Assembly (NCBI GenBank): GCA_028023455.1
Contig: JAQFVV010000049.1
Span: forward strand, 6,602,855 to 6,666,854
DNA: 64,000 nt
Reading direction: 5' to 3'
Source of the DNA: Epiperipatus broadwayi
Taxonomy: Eukaryota > Onychophora > Udeonychophora > Euonychophora > Peripatidae
Shown here: positions 44,205-54,543 of the stretch, one piece after another
How the letters are laid out: the number at the start of each line of letters is the position of its first letter
Numbering within the stretch: position 1 is the first letter of the stretch
The notes under the pieces: model-generated
Seen by the model: the letters and a program-made list of their open reading frames with translations, nothing else
The model's database searches: none
What the model was told of the DNA's origin: nothing
Program-made: the position numbers and the translations under genes

Positions 44205-45222
44205 TTTAAATGAAGAAATGAGACATGCAATTAAATTCATGAAGGAGGCAAAAACTCCAGGTAATGATGCAATTATAATCAATCTCTTAAAAGAAACAAA
44301 AAAAGAAATAGAAAATTTTTGTAAAGTTATATACCAAATGTTTAAATGATGAAGATGTACCAGATGATTGGAAAAATGCTGTATTAATATTAATATTTTT
44401 AAAACAATGATAAAGAAGATATTAGAAATTACAGGCCTATCTGTCTTTTATCAGAAATTTTTTTTTATGAAGATAATTACAACTCATCTACAACAAATGT
44501 TGGATTTTGACCAACCAAAAGAACAAGCTGGATTTAAAAGTGATTTTAGTACTTAATTACATTCAAATATTGAAAGAAGTTATAGAAATTATGAATGAAT
44601 ATAATTTGCCTTTATGCTTTGAATTTATATATTATGAAAAGGCATTTGATTCTATAAGCATTTTTCCAGGGATTAAAGCATTAGAACATTGTCATATTCT
44701 AAAGAATATTTATAAAAATGCAACAGTAACAATTAGATTACATAATGATACTAAAAAAAATAACATTGAGAAGGGTGTATCACAGGGTGACTTCATATCT
44801 TCAAAACATTTTACAGCAGTTTTGCAAGAAATATTTTGTGGATTAAAATGGAAAGCTATGGGAGTAAGAGTGAATGGAGATTATTTCAGTCATCTAGATT
44901 TTGTAGTTGAAATAGTTGTTTTTGAAAAAAATGCTTTAGAGCTCTTAAAATTATCAGATGAAAGTAAAAAAGGAAGATTAAAAGTAAATGTTAAAAAAAC
45001 TAAAGTAATGTGCAATGGATTTTCTCAAAAGATGGAAATAAAGATTGATAATGACGAGTTAGAAGAAGTTAAGAATTGCAAATATCTTGGTCAAATTATT
45101 ACTAGAGATGGAAACATAATAGATGAAATTAATCATAAAATTAAATACAGTGTGAGTGCTTTTGGTAGAAATAATGTTAAAAGGAAATATGCCTATATCT
45201 TTGAAAAGGAACATTTTAAATA
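44205..45222 (+). pseudogene. RTE reverse transcriptase, copy C
   Basis: The longest frame (44,507-45,220, 238 codons) carries YEKAFDSISIFPGIK (block A), NATVTIRLHNDTKK, GVSQGDFISSKHFTAVLQE (block B) and HLDFVVEIVVFEKN, where the catalytic FADD has become FVVE. Then LKVNVKKTKVMCNGFSQ and CKYLGQIITRDGNI follow. Upstream, the GNDAIIINLLKETK and NYRPI-like regions are frameshifted. The loss of the FADD aspartates makes it inactive regardless of the frameshifts. Confidence 0.78.
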
Positions 45223-45343
45223 AATGTGTTTCACCAGTTTTTAGTTATGATTCTGAGACTTGAATATTTGACAAAAGAGTAATACAGAGTCTTTAAACCA
45301 CTCAACAATGTATGAAGAGGTGCATGCTAGGAATAACAAAAAG

Positions 45344-45683
45344 ATATCAAAAATAAAATATATAGGTAAGAGAATAAACAGATATTATTAACCTCATTGA
45401 AAGAATTAAGAAAATGAAGTGAAGTTGGGCTGAACATATTGCTAGCACAGATATAATAAGTGCACAATTAAAATCTTAAACTGGATTCCAAAAAATTATA
45501 AAAGACCTAGAAAATATCAAAAATAAAATATATAGGTAAGAGAATAAACAGATATTATTAACCTCATTGAAAGAATTAAGGAAATGAAGTGAAGCTGGGC
45601 TAAACATATTGCTAGCACAGATATAATAAGTGCACAATTAAAATCTTAAACTGGATTCCAAAAAATTATAAAAGACCTAGAAA
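45344..45683 (+). repeat. Tandem duplication of 170 bp inside RTE copy C
   Basis: 45,344-45,513 is repeated head to tail at 45,514-45,683 with only about three differences. The unit begins ATATCAAAAATAAAATA and covers the stretch encoding the LINE C-terminus. Copies A and B have it once, so the duplication arose after insertion and more recently than most of the decay. Confidence 0.9.
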
Positions 45684-46416
45684 ATATTACATGTAAGATG
45701 GATTGATGAAATAAGGAAGTCTTCTGGTCTGATGAGGAGAAGAGAAGCTAGAGATCAGAGAAAATGGATTAAACTTGGAGAAATGTTCATACTGGAGTGG
45801 ATTGATAATGGTTAAAAATAATATACAATGATTAGCTGTTTGCTACTGCTTAGTGTCAGCACACAACAATGCATTTTAAGATTAAAAGACCTACTTCTTT
45901 ACTTTTGTCTCCCTTCATGTATCTAAAGGTTTGTCAGAAAATTTTTTTCTAAAAAGGATAAATTTTTAATTAATCAGAAATTTATTTCTAACTATTTAAA
46001 AATCTGATATATATATATTGTAAGTATTAACAAGCTTTGAGAATGTCCTCAACCCCAGAACAGTTTCTGCATCTAGCATCATCAGTGAGGTGCCAGAATA
46101 TTCATTAGATTAAAAATACTAGGACAAACCCAGCACTTTATCTAATGTATAACTATTGAGAAGAAAATCTGAAACTTTCAGACATGCATATGTCTAAAAA
46201 TCCAGTTATCTAACTCAAATAGCCATATGGGACTGAACTAAGTTCAGATACATCATATATTAATAGCTTTAGCAATATAAAATCACCAAATCCTTAATAG
46301 CAAAAAATAAAATGATAAAAAATCAAGTCAGATGTCACATAATCTAATTTTAATAAAGCTCGTATTTACAAATGTTATATATAGAGCTCGCAAAACAAGC
46401 TCTTAACAAGCTTTGA

Positions 46417-46479
46417 GAATATCCACAACCCCAGACCAGTTTCTGCATCTAGCATCATCAGTGAGGTGCCAGGACATTC
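46417..46479 (-). ncRNA. Hammerhead ribozyme, complete core (array unit 2)
   Basis: Minus strand: stem I GAAUGUC-CUGGC-ACCUCA; CUGAUGA (46,455-46,461); stem II UGC-UAGAU-GCA; GAAA (46,440-46,443); stem III A-C-UG-G-U; cleavage UC (C17 at 46,434); UGGGGU-UGUG-GAUAUUC. The inner helix has six pairs and the outer seven, counting wobbles. The neighbouring unit 1 (46,040-46,103) keeps CUGAUGA and GAAA, but its stem III/cleavage region (ACUGUUC) is altered. Confidence 0.8.
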
Positions 46480-46962
46480 ATTAGAATAAAATATTAGGAC
46501 AATCCCAGCACTTTATCTAATGTATAACTATTGAGAAGAAAATCTGAAACTTTCAGACATCCATATGTCTAAAAATCCAGCTATCTAACTTAAATAGCCA
46601 TATGGTGATGCTAGATGCAGAAATCAGTCTGGGGTTGAGGATATTCTCAAAGCTTGTTAAGAGCTTGTTTTGTGAGCTCTATATATAATATTTGTAAATA
46701 TGAGCTTTATTAAAATTAGATCATGTGACATCTGACTTGAGTTTTTTTAATCATTTTATTTTTTGCTATTAAGGCTTTGGTGATTTTATTTTGCTAAAGC
46801 TATTAATATATAGTGTATCTGAACTTAGTTCAGTCCCACATGGCTATGTGAATTAAACAGCTGGATTTTTAGACATATGGATGTCTGAAAATTTCAGATT
46901 TTCTTCTCAATAGTTATACATTAGATAAAGTGCTGGGCTTGTCTTAGTATTTTTAATCTAAT

Positions 46963-47025
46963 GAATATCTTGGTATCTCACTGATGATGCTAAATGCAGA
47001 AACCAGTCTGGGGTTGAGGATATTC
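46963..47025 (+). ncRNA. Hammerhead ribozyme, complete core (array unit 4)
   Basis: Plus strand: stem I GAAUAUC-UUGGU-AUCUCA; CUGAUGA (46,981-46,987); stem II UGC-UAAAU-GCA; GAAA (46,999-47,002); stem III A-C-CA-G-U; cleavage UC after 47,008; UGGGGU-UGAG-GAUAUUC. The outer helix GAAUAUC/GAUAUUC is seven perfect pairs. Together with 2,673-2,728 this is the best candidate for an active ribozyme. Confidence 0.82.
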
Positions 47026-47130
47026 TCCAAGCTAGTTAAGAGCTTGTTTTGCAAACTCTATATATATAACATTTGTAAATATGAGCTTTATTAAAATTAG
47101 GTCATGTGATATCTGACTTGATTTTTTATC

Positions 47131-47829
47131 ATTATATTGTAAGTATGAAATTTCTTTAATTTTTAATCTTGGTATGATTTAAATACTAACATTATGTAAT
47201 AAATAAGAATGTATAGTGCTAAATATTCATATGTATTATTTTAAGATTAACTTATTACAATTGTTTAAATACAGTTAAATTGATCTCTAGTATCAGCTCA
47301 TGACAATATTTTTTTAAAAAACAAAAACAAAATAGATATCTTTTAATATTCATCCTCCATTATAATCTTTTTTTTTTTTTTTTTGCATTTGAGGGTTTAA
47401 TTCCATTTCTTACTCTTTTCTTTCATTTTTGCTTGGGAGTTTTAAATTTTGGGCATTTTTTTGTTTATTCCTGATTAAAAACCATTTCCAAAATGGAATT
47501 GATATAACTGTACAGTTTGCAAGGACACCTTTCTTTTTTGGTATTAACAAAGTAATTATGAAACAATACAAATTTCAATTTTTTTTAACTTGAGTGTGCA
47601 TTAAAAATAATAATAAGGAAAAATTATAAATTAATATTATACAATGTCTTTGTTTTTACAAGTATAAATATCTAGTTTTTGAGCCTTAGTACTCCAGCAA
47701 GAAGAACAAACTTTGGCTCCATATGATTATCCTTAAATTAGCTTTTTATTGGATCAATATAATAAAAATTTATCAACACAAACCTGGAAATCATTAGTCA
47801 ATTAAATAAAATTGGAATGTCTTCTACTC
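47131..47829. other. AT-rich spacer, no gene
   Basis: Poly-T tract near 47,369-47,384. Nothing else recognised. Confidence 0.5.
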
Positions 47830-50800
47830 CATAACAAACACTCCCTCAGCTGGAGTGGCGATACTTGATCCCTTTTGCATCACCAATAAAAACACATAAA
47901 ATTAGTACTTTAAATCCAAACCTCCTATTTATTACCATATGTTGCAACAGGCTGAAAATCAACATAGTTTTTCCATACCTCAAAAGAGATAGCACTCACA
48001 TTCAGAATATGATAATACATACTAACATAAACCTAAATGCTAATTCATATCTGACAATACAATTTGGAGACTTCAATATCTCCTATGAAGGGTTCAACAG
48101 AAAGTATATTTATTAATTTAACACCAGATTGATTTGTGGCCAAGGCTACTTTCCATCAAATGCCTGCTCCTTTAATACTAGACAATTTGCCACACTGATT
48201 GATCTATTATACTATTCTCCTGAACTTCACTCATTATTAATCCATCACTTCAACACCAACCATACCCATATATACTAATGTGCAAATGAGATCTATGACA
48301 ATATTATTAAGGTCAGCTGCTCCTGAGGTTATAATTTCAAAGGCCTACATTTATTTTAAAAAAGATAAATATACTATCGCTAAAACCACTCAAAGTGTGG
48401 TTCTCATTTATTAATATACTCACCTCAATAATCACAGTCCACACTAAAAAAACAAAGGTCCAACAGGACTCCTTCAAAAAATGGAATCCATAAGTGACAC
48501 CATTAAAAAAATGCCAGTAATTCCAGTAGCAATTAAAACCATAATAGACTTGAAAATCCAATACATCAAGAGTCATCAAATTATTGCAGAATACCTAGCT
48601 GTCAAGAAGTAAAAAAAACCCTGAGCAGACTTCACAACTTTTCTAGAGCATATATCAGATGGATGCTTGGACATAAAGGAAAAACCAACACACCATTCAG
48701 CTATTATTATTGGAGAGAATACTTACACAGGTCATGAAATGATAGACCAAATATGTAGCTTCTACAAAGACAGATTCTCAGACAACCCTCAACTGATTAA
48801 ACAAACAGATACCAGTGACACTCCCTGTTTAAATCATAGAATTGCTGCAACAGATTTAAAAAGAACTTTCATCAATACCTGAACGAATGCACCCAGGTCT
48901 CCATGCAATTCCAAAGTTTATTTTAGCTCACCTTGAAAAATTTCTCCATTCCTATTATGTGCAACTTAATAGACCTGCTCTCTACCAGTCAATTAATCTA
49001 ATACTGATCTCAATGACACCACTGATGATAAAGATCATAGAATCCATAATAAAGGATAAGATTGAAGGCAAAGTACTACAAAGTATTTCCAAATTTCAAT
49101 TTGTAAGAAAGGGTTCCTCCACTGTGGAAGCACTAAGCCTATTTAACATAATAGTTGATTATGCCACAATACATAAGAAATCCAAACCTATGATTTATCC
49201 AATTGGACATCAACAGTTTATTTGACTCTGTGAGAATCCCTCAACTAATGCACCTATTGGGGGAATTTGAGTTACCTCCTGGGATAGTCAACATTATAGC
49301 AAATCTCCCAAATAATAGAAAAAATATCAATAACACTAAATGGAAAGATTTCTCACCCCTTCAAATCTTCTGAATCCATTCCCCAAGGCTGTCCTCTAAG
49401 TGTACTCTTGTTTGCCATATATATCAATCCCTTATTAAAAGTCAATAGATCAGTACCTACCAGGGCTGTATATTCCAACAATTGGCAAAACTGTAACTCA
49501 CATTGCCTATATGGATAACCTGGCTGTGTTTCTTCCATCGCCTGATTATGATGAAATTCTCCCTTGAATCAGGTCTCACATTTAACCTTGATAAATTGGC
49601 AGTTTGGAAGCTATCCTCAAGCAAAAAATTACTTCACAGTTTTCGGCACCACCCCAAAAATTCCTTGGTCTCCATATATTCCTTTCTCAACTGCTGGAAG
49701 AAAAGACCATTTATCAAATTTGCTAACAGATTCATCACCAAAGTAAACTCCCCCTGTACCTGTCTTTTTTGGAAAGGGAAAACAGTAGCCATCAACCTTA
49801 AAAAATGCAATTACACAGAAAATGTAATGAACTATCACTGTACTCTATCTAAACAATAAGAATCCAATGTTTTTTCAACCTCTTAACAAAATTAAGCAGT
49901 CTCTTCACACAGATTAGGACACCCAACATAATAATTCCTATAGGTACATCACCACCACTTGAGAAAAGCTAGCTAAATAACATGGTAAAGGAGTTAATGA
50001 CATTCACATTGCACCTTTTGCAACAAAAACCTGGGAAGATCTCATACTGGTACATGTACTAGCTAATAAATAATATTCCAGTATCAAAAGAATACACAGC
50101 TCTTGGTATAATCAAAAGATTCAAAAGATGGTACATGGAACTAAGTTCTTCAATTTTGTAATCAAGATTAATATGGATGCTCTGCCCACCAACTATTTTT
50201 TGGTTACATACAGAGGATCCAAAAATCTAAACCTTATATGCCCCTTATGAAAAAGAGAAGATGAGTCAATCATGCACCTCATTGATAAATATGAAGCATT
50301 GCATGGCTGCAAAACCACAATACAGTCAATATTCCACTATAAGCAACCTGCCATTGACTTACTCATACATGCTATTTCAGAAGGGGAATACCCAATAGTC
50401 CATAGTGTTACCTTTCTGATATATGGGATCTGGATAACTAGATGTAAATTAATATGAGAACACAATTACTCATGCCCAGATCTTCCTAAAAAATCTCAAT
50501 AAAATAAGAGAAAGAGACCAGCATATCGCTCCCAATACATCTTTGAATTTCAATTTCAAAGCATCAATTTAAAAGGAATAAGCATCCATACCCTAGTTGA
50601 CCAGTACTCCTGATTTATGGCAAAATGTGGTCCAAAGCCATCATTATGGGCCTCAAAAAACTCGGACTATTTGACATTACACAAGAACAAGATCTAGGAT
50701 CAAGAAACACAATAGATAAATTAAGTGACTCAGAAAAAAAACAAATATTAAACTTGTTAATTAAACATCTTGATAATGACCAGTTTAAAAATTCTCTATC

Positions 50801-50985
50801 AGAACCTGGAAATGCCCATAGGGTGAACAGATGAACATTAATACAGCTCAGAGCAAAATTAGACTTTACCCTATCTGAACTCAAATAATTTTCAAAATTA
50901 CATGTCCAAATTTTCTTAATTGTTTTCTTAATTAATCACTATACACATTGACAATAAACCTTTTTGATAAAAAAAAAATTATACT
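47830..50985 (+). mobile_element. Decayed non-LTR LINE of the same family as 1-700
   Basis: Remains of a LINE in many frames. There is a nuclease end with the GDFNIS motif (48,068), the linker LHNFSRAYIRWMLGHKG.. (48,633-48,690), the RT blocks listed in the next entry, and the C-terminal CPL..KREDESIMHLIDK knuckle region (about 50,236-50,290), which aligns with the CGLCAHEDETIDHIIHQC of the 5'-edge copy. The element probably ends near 50,985 after AATAAACC and an A-rich run. The frame at 50,625-50,834 (69 codons, charged, TQEQDLGSRN, LSDSEKKQILNLL) lies in the 3' part and is unexplained. Clade not assigned. The base composition is less AT-rich than the flanks. Confidence 0.7.
48887..49860 (+). 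pseudogene. LINE reverse transcriptase, frameshifted
   Basis: Over three frames: LMIKIIESIIKDKIEGKVLQ, QFVRKGSSTVEALSLFNIIV, then a different frame with DINSLFDSVRIPQLMHLL (RT block A, about 49,207-49,260), GYIPTIGKTVTHIAYMDNLA-like block C where YADD has become YMDN (about 49,495), and KFLGLHIF (49,661). The signature order is that of LINE RTs. Both catalytic block and frame are broken. Confidence 0.68.
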
Positions 50986-51769
50986 CTTTACAAACGTGTC
51001 AGCAAAAAAAAAAAAAAAAAAAGAATTGTGTGAATTAATTAAAGTAATATTATTAGATAGATTATTGCTAGTATAATAATAATATAGTTAATTTTTTTAA
51101 ATATTTTTATAAAAACATTTATGAATAGATAAGTAGTGAATACATTATACCACCGATTTCTTCTTGTTATTCCTGATTTGTTCAATAGTCATGAAAGCGA
51201 CCATTCAATTAGGGTAAGCAGAGTTGCATTGAAATATGAAGTATTAAAAACAAAATTTTGTTTAATAATTGTTCATTACTGATGATATTTGCTCATCAAA
51301 AATAATAGGGCTAGAGCACAATCCATAAACATTGCACACTAATTGGAATAAACTATACCAGGTATACATTCAGTTAAACAGACAGATACGTAAAATATAG
51401 TCTCATAATGTAGTTTATATTTCAGCTGCATTTCGTACAACTCATAATTCAAAGTCAGTAATCTTGAAGATGTTCTTTAAGTGAATGAAATAATTAACTC
51501 ATACCTAACATAATTACTTATTAAAATTTGCTTAAAAATAGATATCTAACTGTCATTAATTGCATGATAAATCTTACTGGAAAAGGTGTTTTTTCAGTAA
51601 ATAGTGGTATACTCAATTACAAATAATTATGACTAATATAAAGTTAATTATGTTAATTTATGTCTAATTTTACTTACTTTTTTATTTAAAAATTTTAAAA
51701 AAAGATTCACATTTCCAATTTTTCAGATGTTAGTGAATAGCAGAAAAGAAATAAAATATTACTAGCAAT
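50986..51769. other. AT-rich spacer, no gene
   Basis: A poly-A run lies at 51,004-51,021. No gene seen. Confidence 0.5.
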
Positions 51770-51774
51770 GGGAT

Positions 51775-51900
51775 GGCTTGTCACCATGGAGATCATATGA
51801 CATTTAACCTCAGAATGTAGTACACCTGCACTGCTATCCATAGATCTTTAGCCTCCGAGTCCACAACTCTATCATTAGCCTAAACCGTGTAGATCATAAA
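51775..51900 (-). mobile_element. Possible tRNA-like SINE remnant
   Basis: Minus strand: AGGCTAATGATAGAGTTGTG (A-box-like, as in a tRNA D arm), then GGACTCGGAGGCTAAAGATC (anticodon-arm-like) and ATGGATAGCAGTGC (weak B box). The spacing is tRNA-like, but both boxes are imperfect. It could also be a decayed tRNA pseudogene. Confidence 0.3.
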
Positions 51901-54308
51901 AGATAACTAATACTAATTAAATGCTTTACTATTTCTTTATTCCGATAATATTCTCTTAAGAAATAATAAATATGCCTTCACACACACATATTTTCTAATT
52001 TTAATTGTAACATAGATTATTATATACGAAAACAGTATAATTTATTTTTTTAAAAACTAAAAAAAATTTCCAAATTTAATAAGAATGTCAAAGTTGACTA
52101 TTAAAACATTTTAATTAGTTATCTTGTAAAAAGTTGTTTATAAAAATGTTTAATTTTTATGATAATATATTTAAGTTTAGTAGAACTAAATAGATCTCAT
52201 AAAGTAAATTAATATTGATTTTTCAATCATAAGCTACAAATTCATTTTCAAGTGCATTACTAATGAACTGTAAACTAATTAGTTAGAAAATAAACTGACT
52301 TGGAAAAAAAAAAAGAATATTTAAAAAGGCAAAGAAGAAAAATTAAAGCTAGTTATATGTAAGCTATTTTAGTATAAAACTTTTTAAAATTTTTTTAAGT
52401 AGAAGTAAATACTGCATTTGATTGAATAGGGTCATTTCAAATTTGTGACTAAAATGTATACGCCAATAATTCTATAATTTTTAATTTCATAATTTTCTTA
52501 TGTCTTAAATCAGATATTATTTTTAAAAATCAGTGGATTCTTTTTGCTCTGGATCTGTAAGTAATTGATTTCTTAATTCACATCATCACTATTTTAGCTG
52601 CCGTTATTTATAAGCAAATAGTAGAAAAGCATGCTGGTTACATATATTTTTTGTTATTGTTTAGTAAGTTAATAGACATGGGTACCTCATTGCATAGGTA
52701 TAACTACTACAGTTCAATTATTTGGAAATAAAGCTTTCATTTATTGTATGGAAGTGAAAATTGAACACCTTATAAAACATAGCATAAAGACATTAAAATT
52801 CTTAATTTAATGATACTTCATAAAATTTTAAAATTAGGATGGCATGATCAGAAGAACAACTTGTTAGATATGATACTGTAGAATCAGCAATTGAAAATTA
52901 ACCCTTTAATGGATTTGACATATGAATGATAATGTACTTATTCATTGACATTTTATGTAAAGCATAGGTTCATAGAAAAGGTAAGTTCTGCTTACATTGA
53001 GAAGAAAATCTAAAAGATATTAAAAAAGTGTATTTTTGATGCTTTCCATTGGGAAAATATGATTGATAATAAAATAACATAAAGAGCTACAATTAGACAA
53101 GATGTTAATTTTACTGAAAAAAAGGTTTCTTGCAGAAGTTAAAAATTAACATTACAAAGTATCAAATAATTGGAATCGATTGTTGTATGTATATGCAGAC
53201 ATATTTGTGATAGATTTATATACATCACAAAACTCATCTCCAATATTTATTATTGTTATTGCTGTTATTATTATATAATTATTGTAACTATAATTTTATC
53301 TTTCTATTTCCCATTCATGGATGACAATTCCATTTGTGCATCACTTTTGCAGCTGATGTATCTTAATGAGTTTCCTTGGATTGTATAATAAATTATAATA
53401 ACATCTTTTAATTATTAGTTGGATAAATTCAATTCAATGATATTAATAAAGATATCATGTGATAGACATATGGTAGCACATTTTTAGTGATAAATTACCT
53501 CATAATTGTGACTATATTTTTATGGTAATTACACTGACACTCATTGTACTGAGTCAGCTATTTCACAAGTCATACTTTTTCTTTAACTAAAAGTAACTAA
53601 ATACCCATTTATCAATCAATGATAAATATCTAGATAAGCTAGCTAAGTCTGACTATACATGAAAAATTTGTCAGCTACATATAAATATTTTATTTCTAGT
53701 TTAAAAATCCAATGAAGTAGTATGCTTATATATAACGATTTTATTAGTATTTTTCATGAAAGATAATGAGACTTTTAGTAGAACATATCTAGATATTTAA
53801 TATTTTTGTATTTTTCTTTTTAGGTTCTATTTTTTGGTTATGAATTTATAATATCAAGAAAATAAACAAAGTGCTATTATTTTCTTTATAATTTTATGGC
53901 TTATTAACTCTAGATTAAGAGTTAGGCTCTTAAACAATACTAGTATTATCAAGTGAATTAAGTAGTTTAGAAAAGCAGAACGTATATTATACGTGATAAA
54001 TAAAATATATGACACCTTCAAAATTACAAAATAAATAAATTTACTTAACATAAAGATAGTTTTATATTAGAAATAATCAATTTTTTTAAAAAGGTAATTT
54101 AATGGTTGATGTTGCAGGAAGAACTTATTGATGAAGACTCAATTTTAATGTTTTTGTGAGCAAAAGTTTTTTATCTGAATCTATAAAGCACTGTACTTTA
54201 AACCATAAAAGATATAGTTGTTGTCAAGATTCCAACATTAACAAATTTCAGAATTCTCATTATCTATTTAAATGGGGGAAAAAATCAATTGTAACAATAA
54301 TAAAACTA
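51901..54308. other. AT-rich spacer, no gene
   Basis: No recognisable transposon, RNA or exon. The 72- and 65-codon frames at 53,170 (+) and 53,854 (-) are taken as chance. Confidence 0.45.
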
Positions 54309-54543
54309 TTAAAACAGGCAAAACTCACTATTTGTATTGCCACTCACTGCAAGTTAGAGTAATCAATGAATGTCAGAAGACTTGGACATAAAATCCTCAT
54401 CTAGTGCCTACTCATCCAATATCCCCAGACTAGTTTCTGTCTTGTGGCCTTCATCAGTAAGGAGCCTTGGATCTGAGAGCATCCATTGATTACTCTAGCT
54501 TGCAGTAAGTGGCAATACATATAGTGAGTTTTTCCTGTTTTAA
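54309..54543 (-). mobile_element. Fold-back element carrying a hammerhead ribozyme
   Basis: Arms of about 63 bp (54,309-54,372 and 54,480-54,543) enclose about 107 bp with a minus-strand hammerhead. The arms read TTAAAACAGGCAAAACTCAC / GTGAGTTTTTCCTGTTTTAA at the outside. The size and plan match the 2.57 kb element, with a different arm sequence. A 68-codon plus frame overlaps its left arm and is not a gene. Confidence 0.72.
54414..54472 (-). ncRNA. Hammerhead ribozyme motif, core intact, stem II worn
   Basis: Minus strand: stem I AUCCAA-GGC-UCCUUA; CUGAUGA (54,451-54,457); a degraded stem II (AGGCCACAAGACA); GAAA (54,434-54,437); stem III A-C-UA-G-U; cleavage UC (C17 at 54,428); UGGGGA-UA-UUGGAU. 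The outer helix AUCCAA/UUGGAU is six perfect pairs and differs in sequence from every other copy while keeping the pairing. Confidence 0.7.

Larger units (their letters stand above)
42496..45815 (+). mobile_element. RTE-clade LINE, copy C, longest but heavily decayed
   Basis: Starts near 42,496 with the same 5' region as copy A (AGACC, AACC/AAGCAGG, then TGTGATTATTCATATA and AATCATGACAGAYAAAAATA) and ends near 45,815 after GGAGTGGATTGATAATGG, without a clear GATGAT tail. It includes endonuclease, linker, RT and C-terminus. It has many stops and small indels, a mutated RT active site and a 170-bp internal duplication. Confidence 0.8.
46029..47130. mobile_element. Array of four hammerhead-bearing monomers, tandem and inverted
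   Basis: Two minus-orientation monomers stand in tandem (about 46,029-46,404 and 46,405-46,606, period 376 bp; the second is truncated). They are joined head to head to a truncated plus monomer that starts inside the ribozyme core (46,606-46,750), followed by a full plus monomer (about 46,750-47,130). Shared blocks: AACAAGCTTTGAGAATATCC, the hammerhead, TAGATAAAGTGCTGGG, AATCTGAAACTTTCAGACAT, GCCATATGG and CATGTGACATCTGACTTG. Block order and several blocks are shared with the 6.4-7.8 kb array, so both belong to one superfamily. No coding capacity. Confidence 0.78.
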
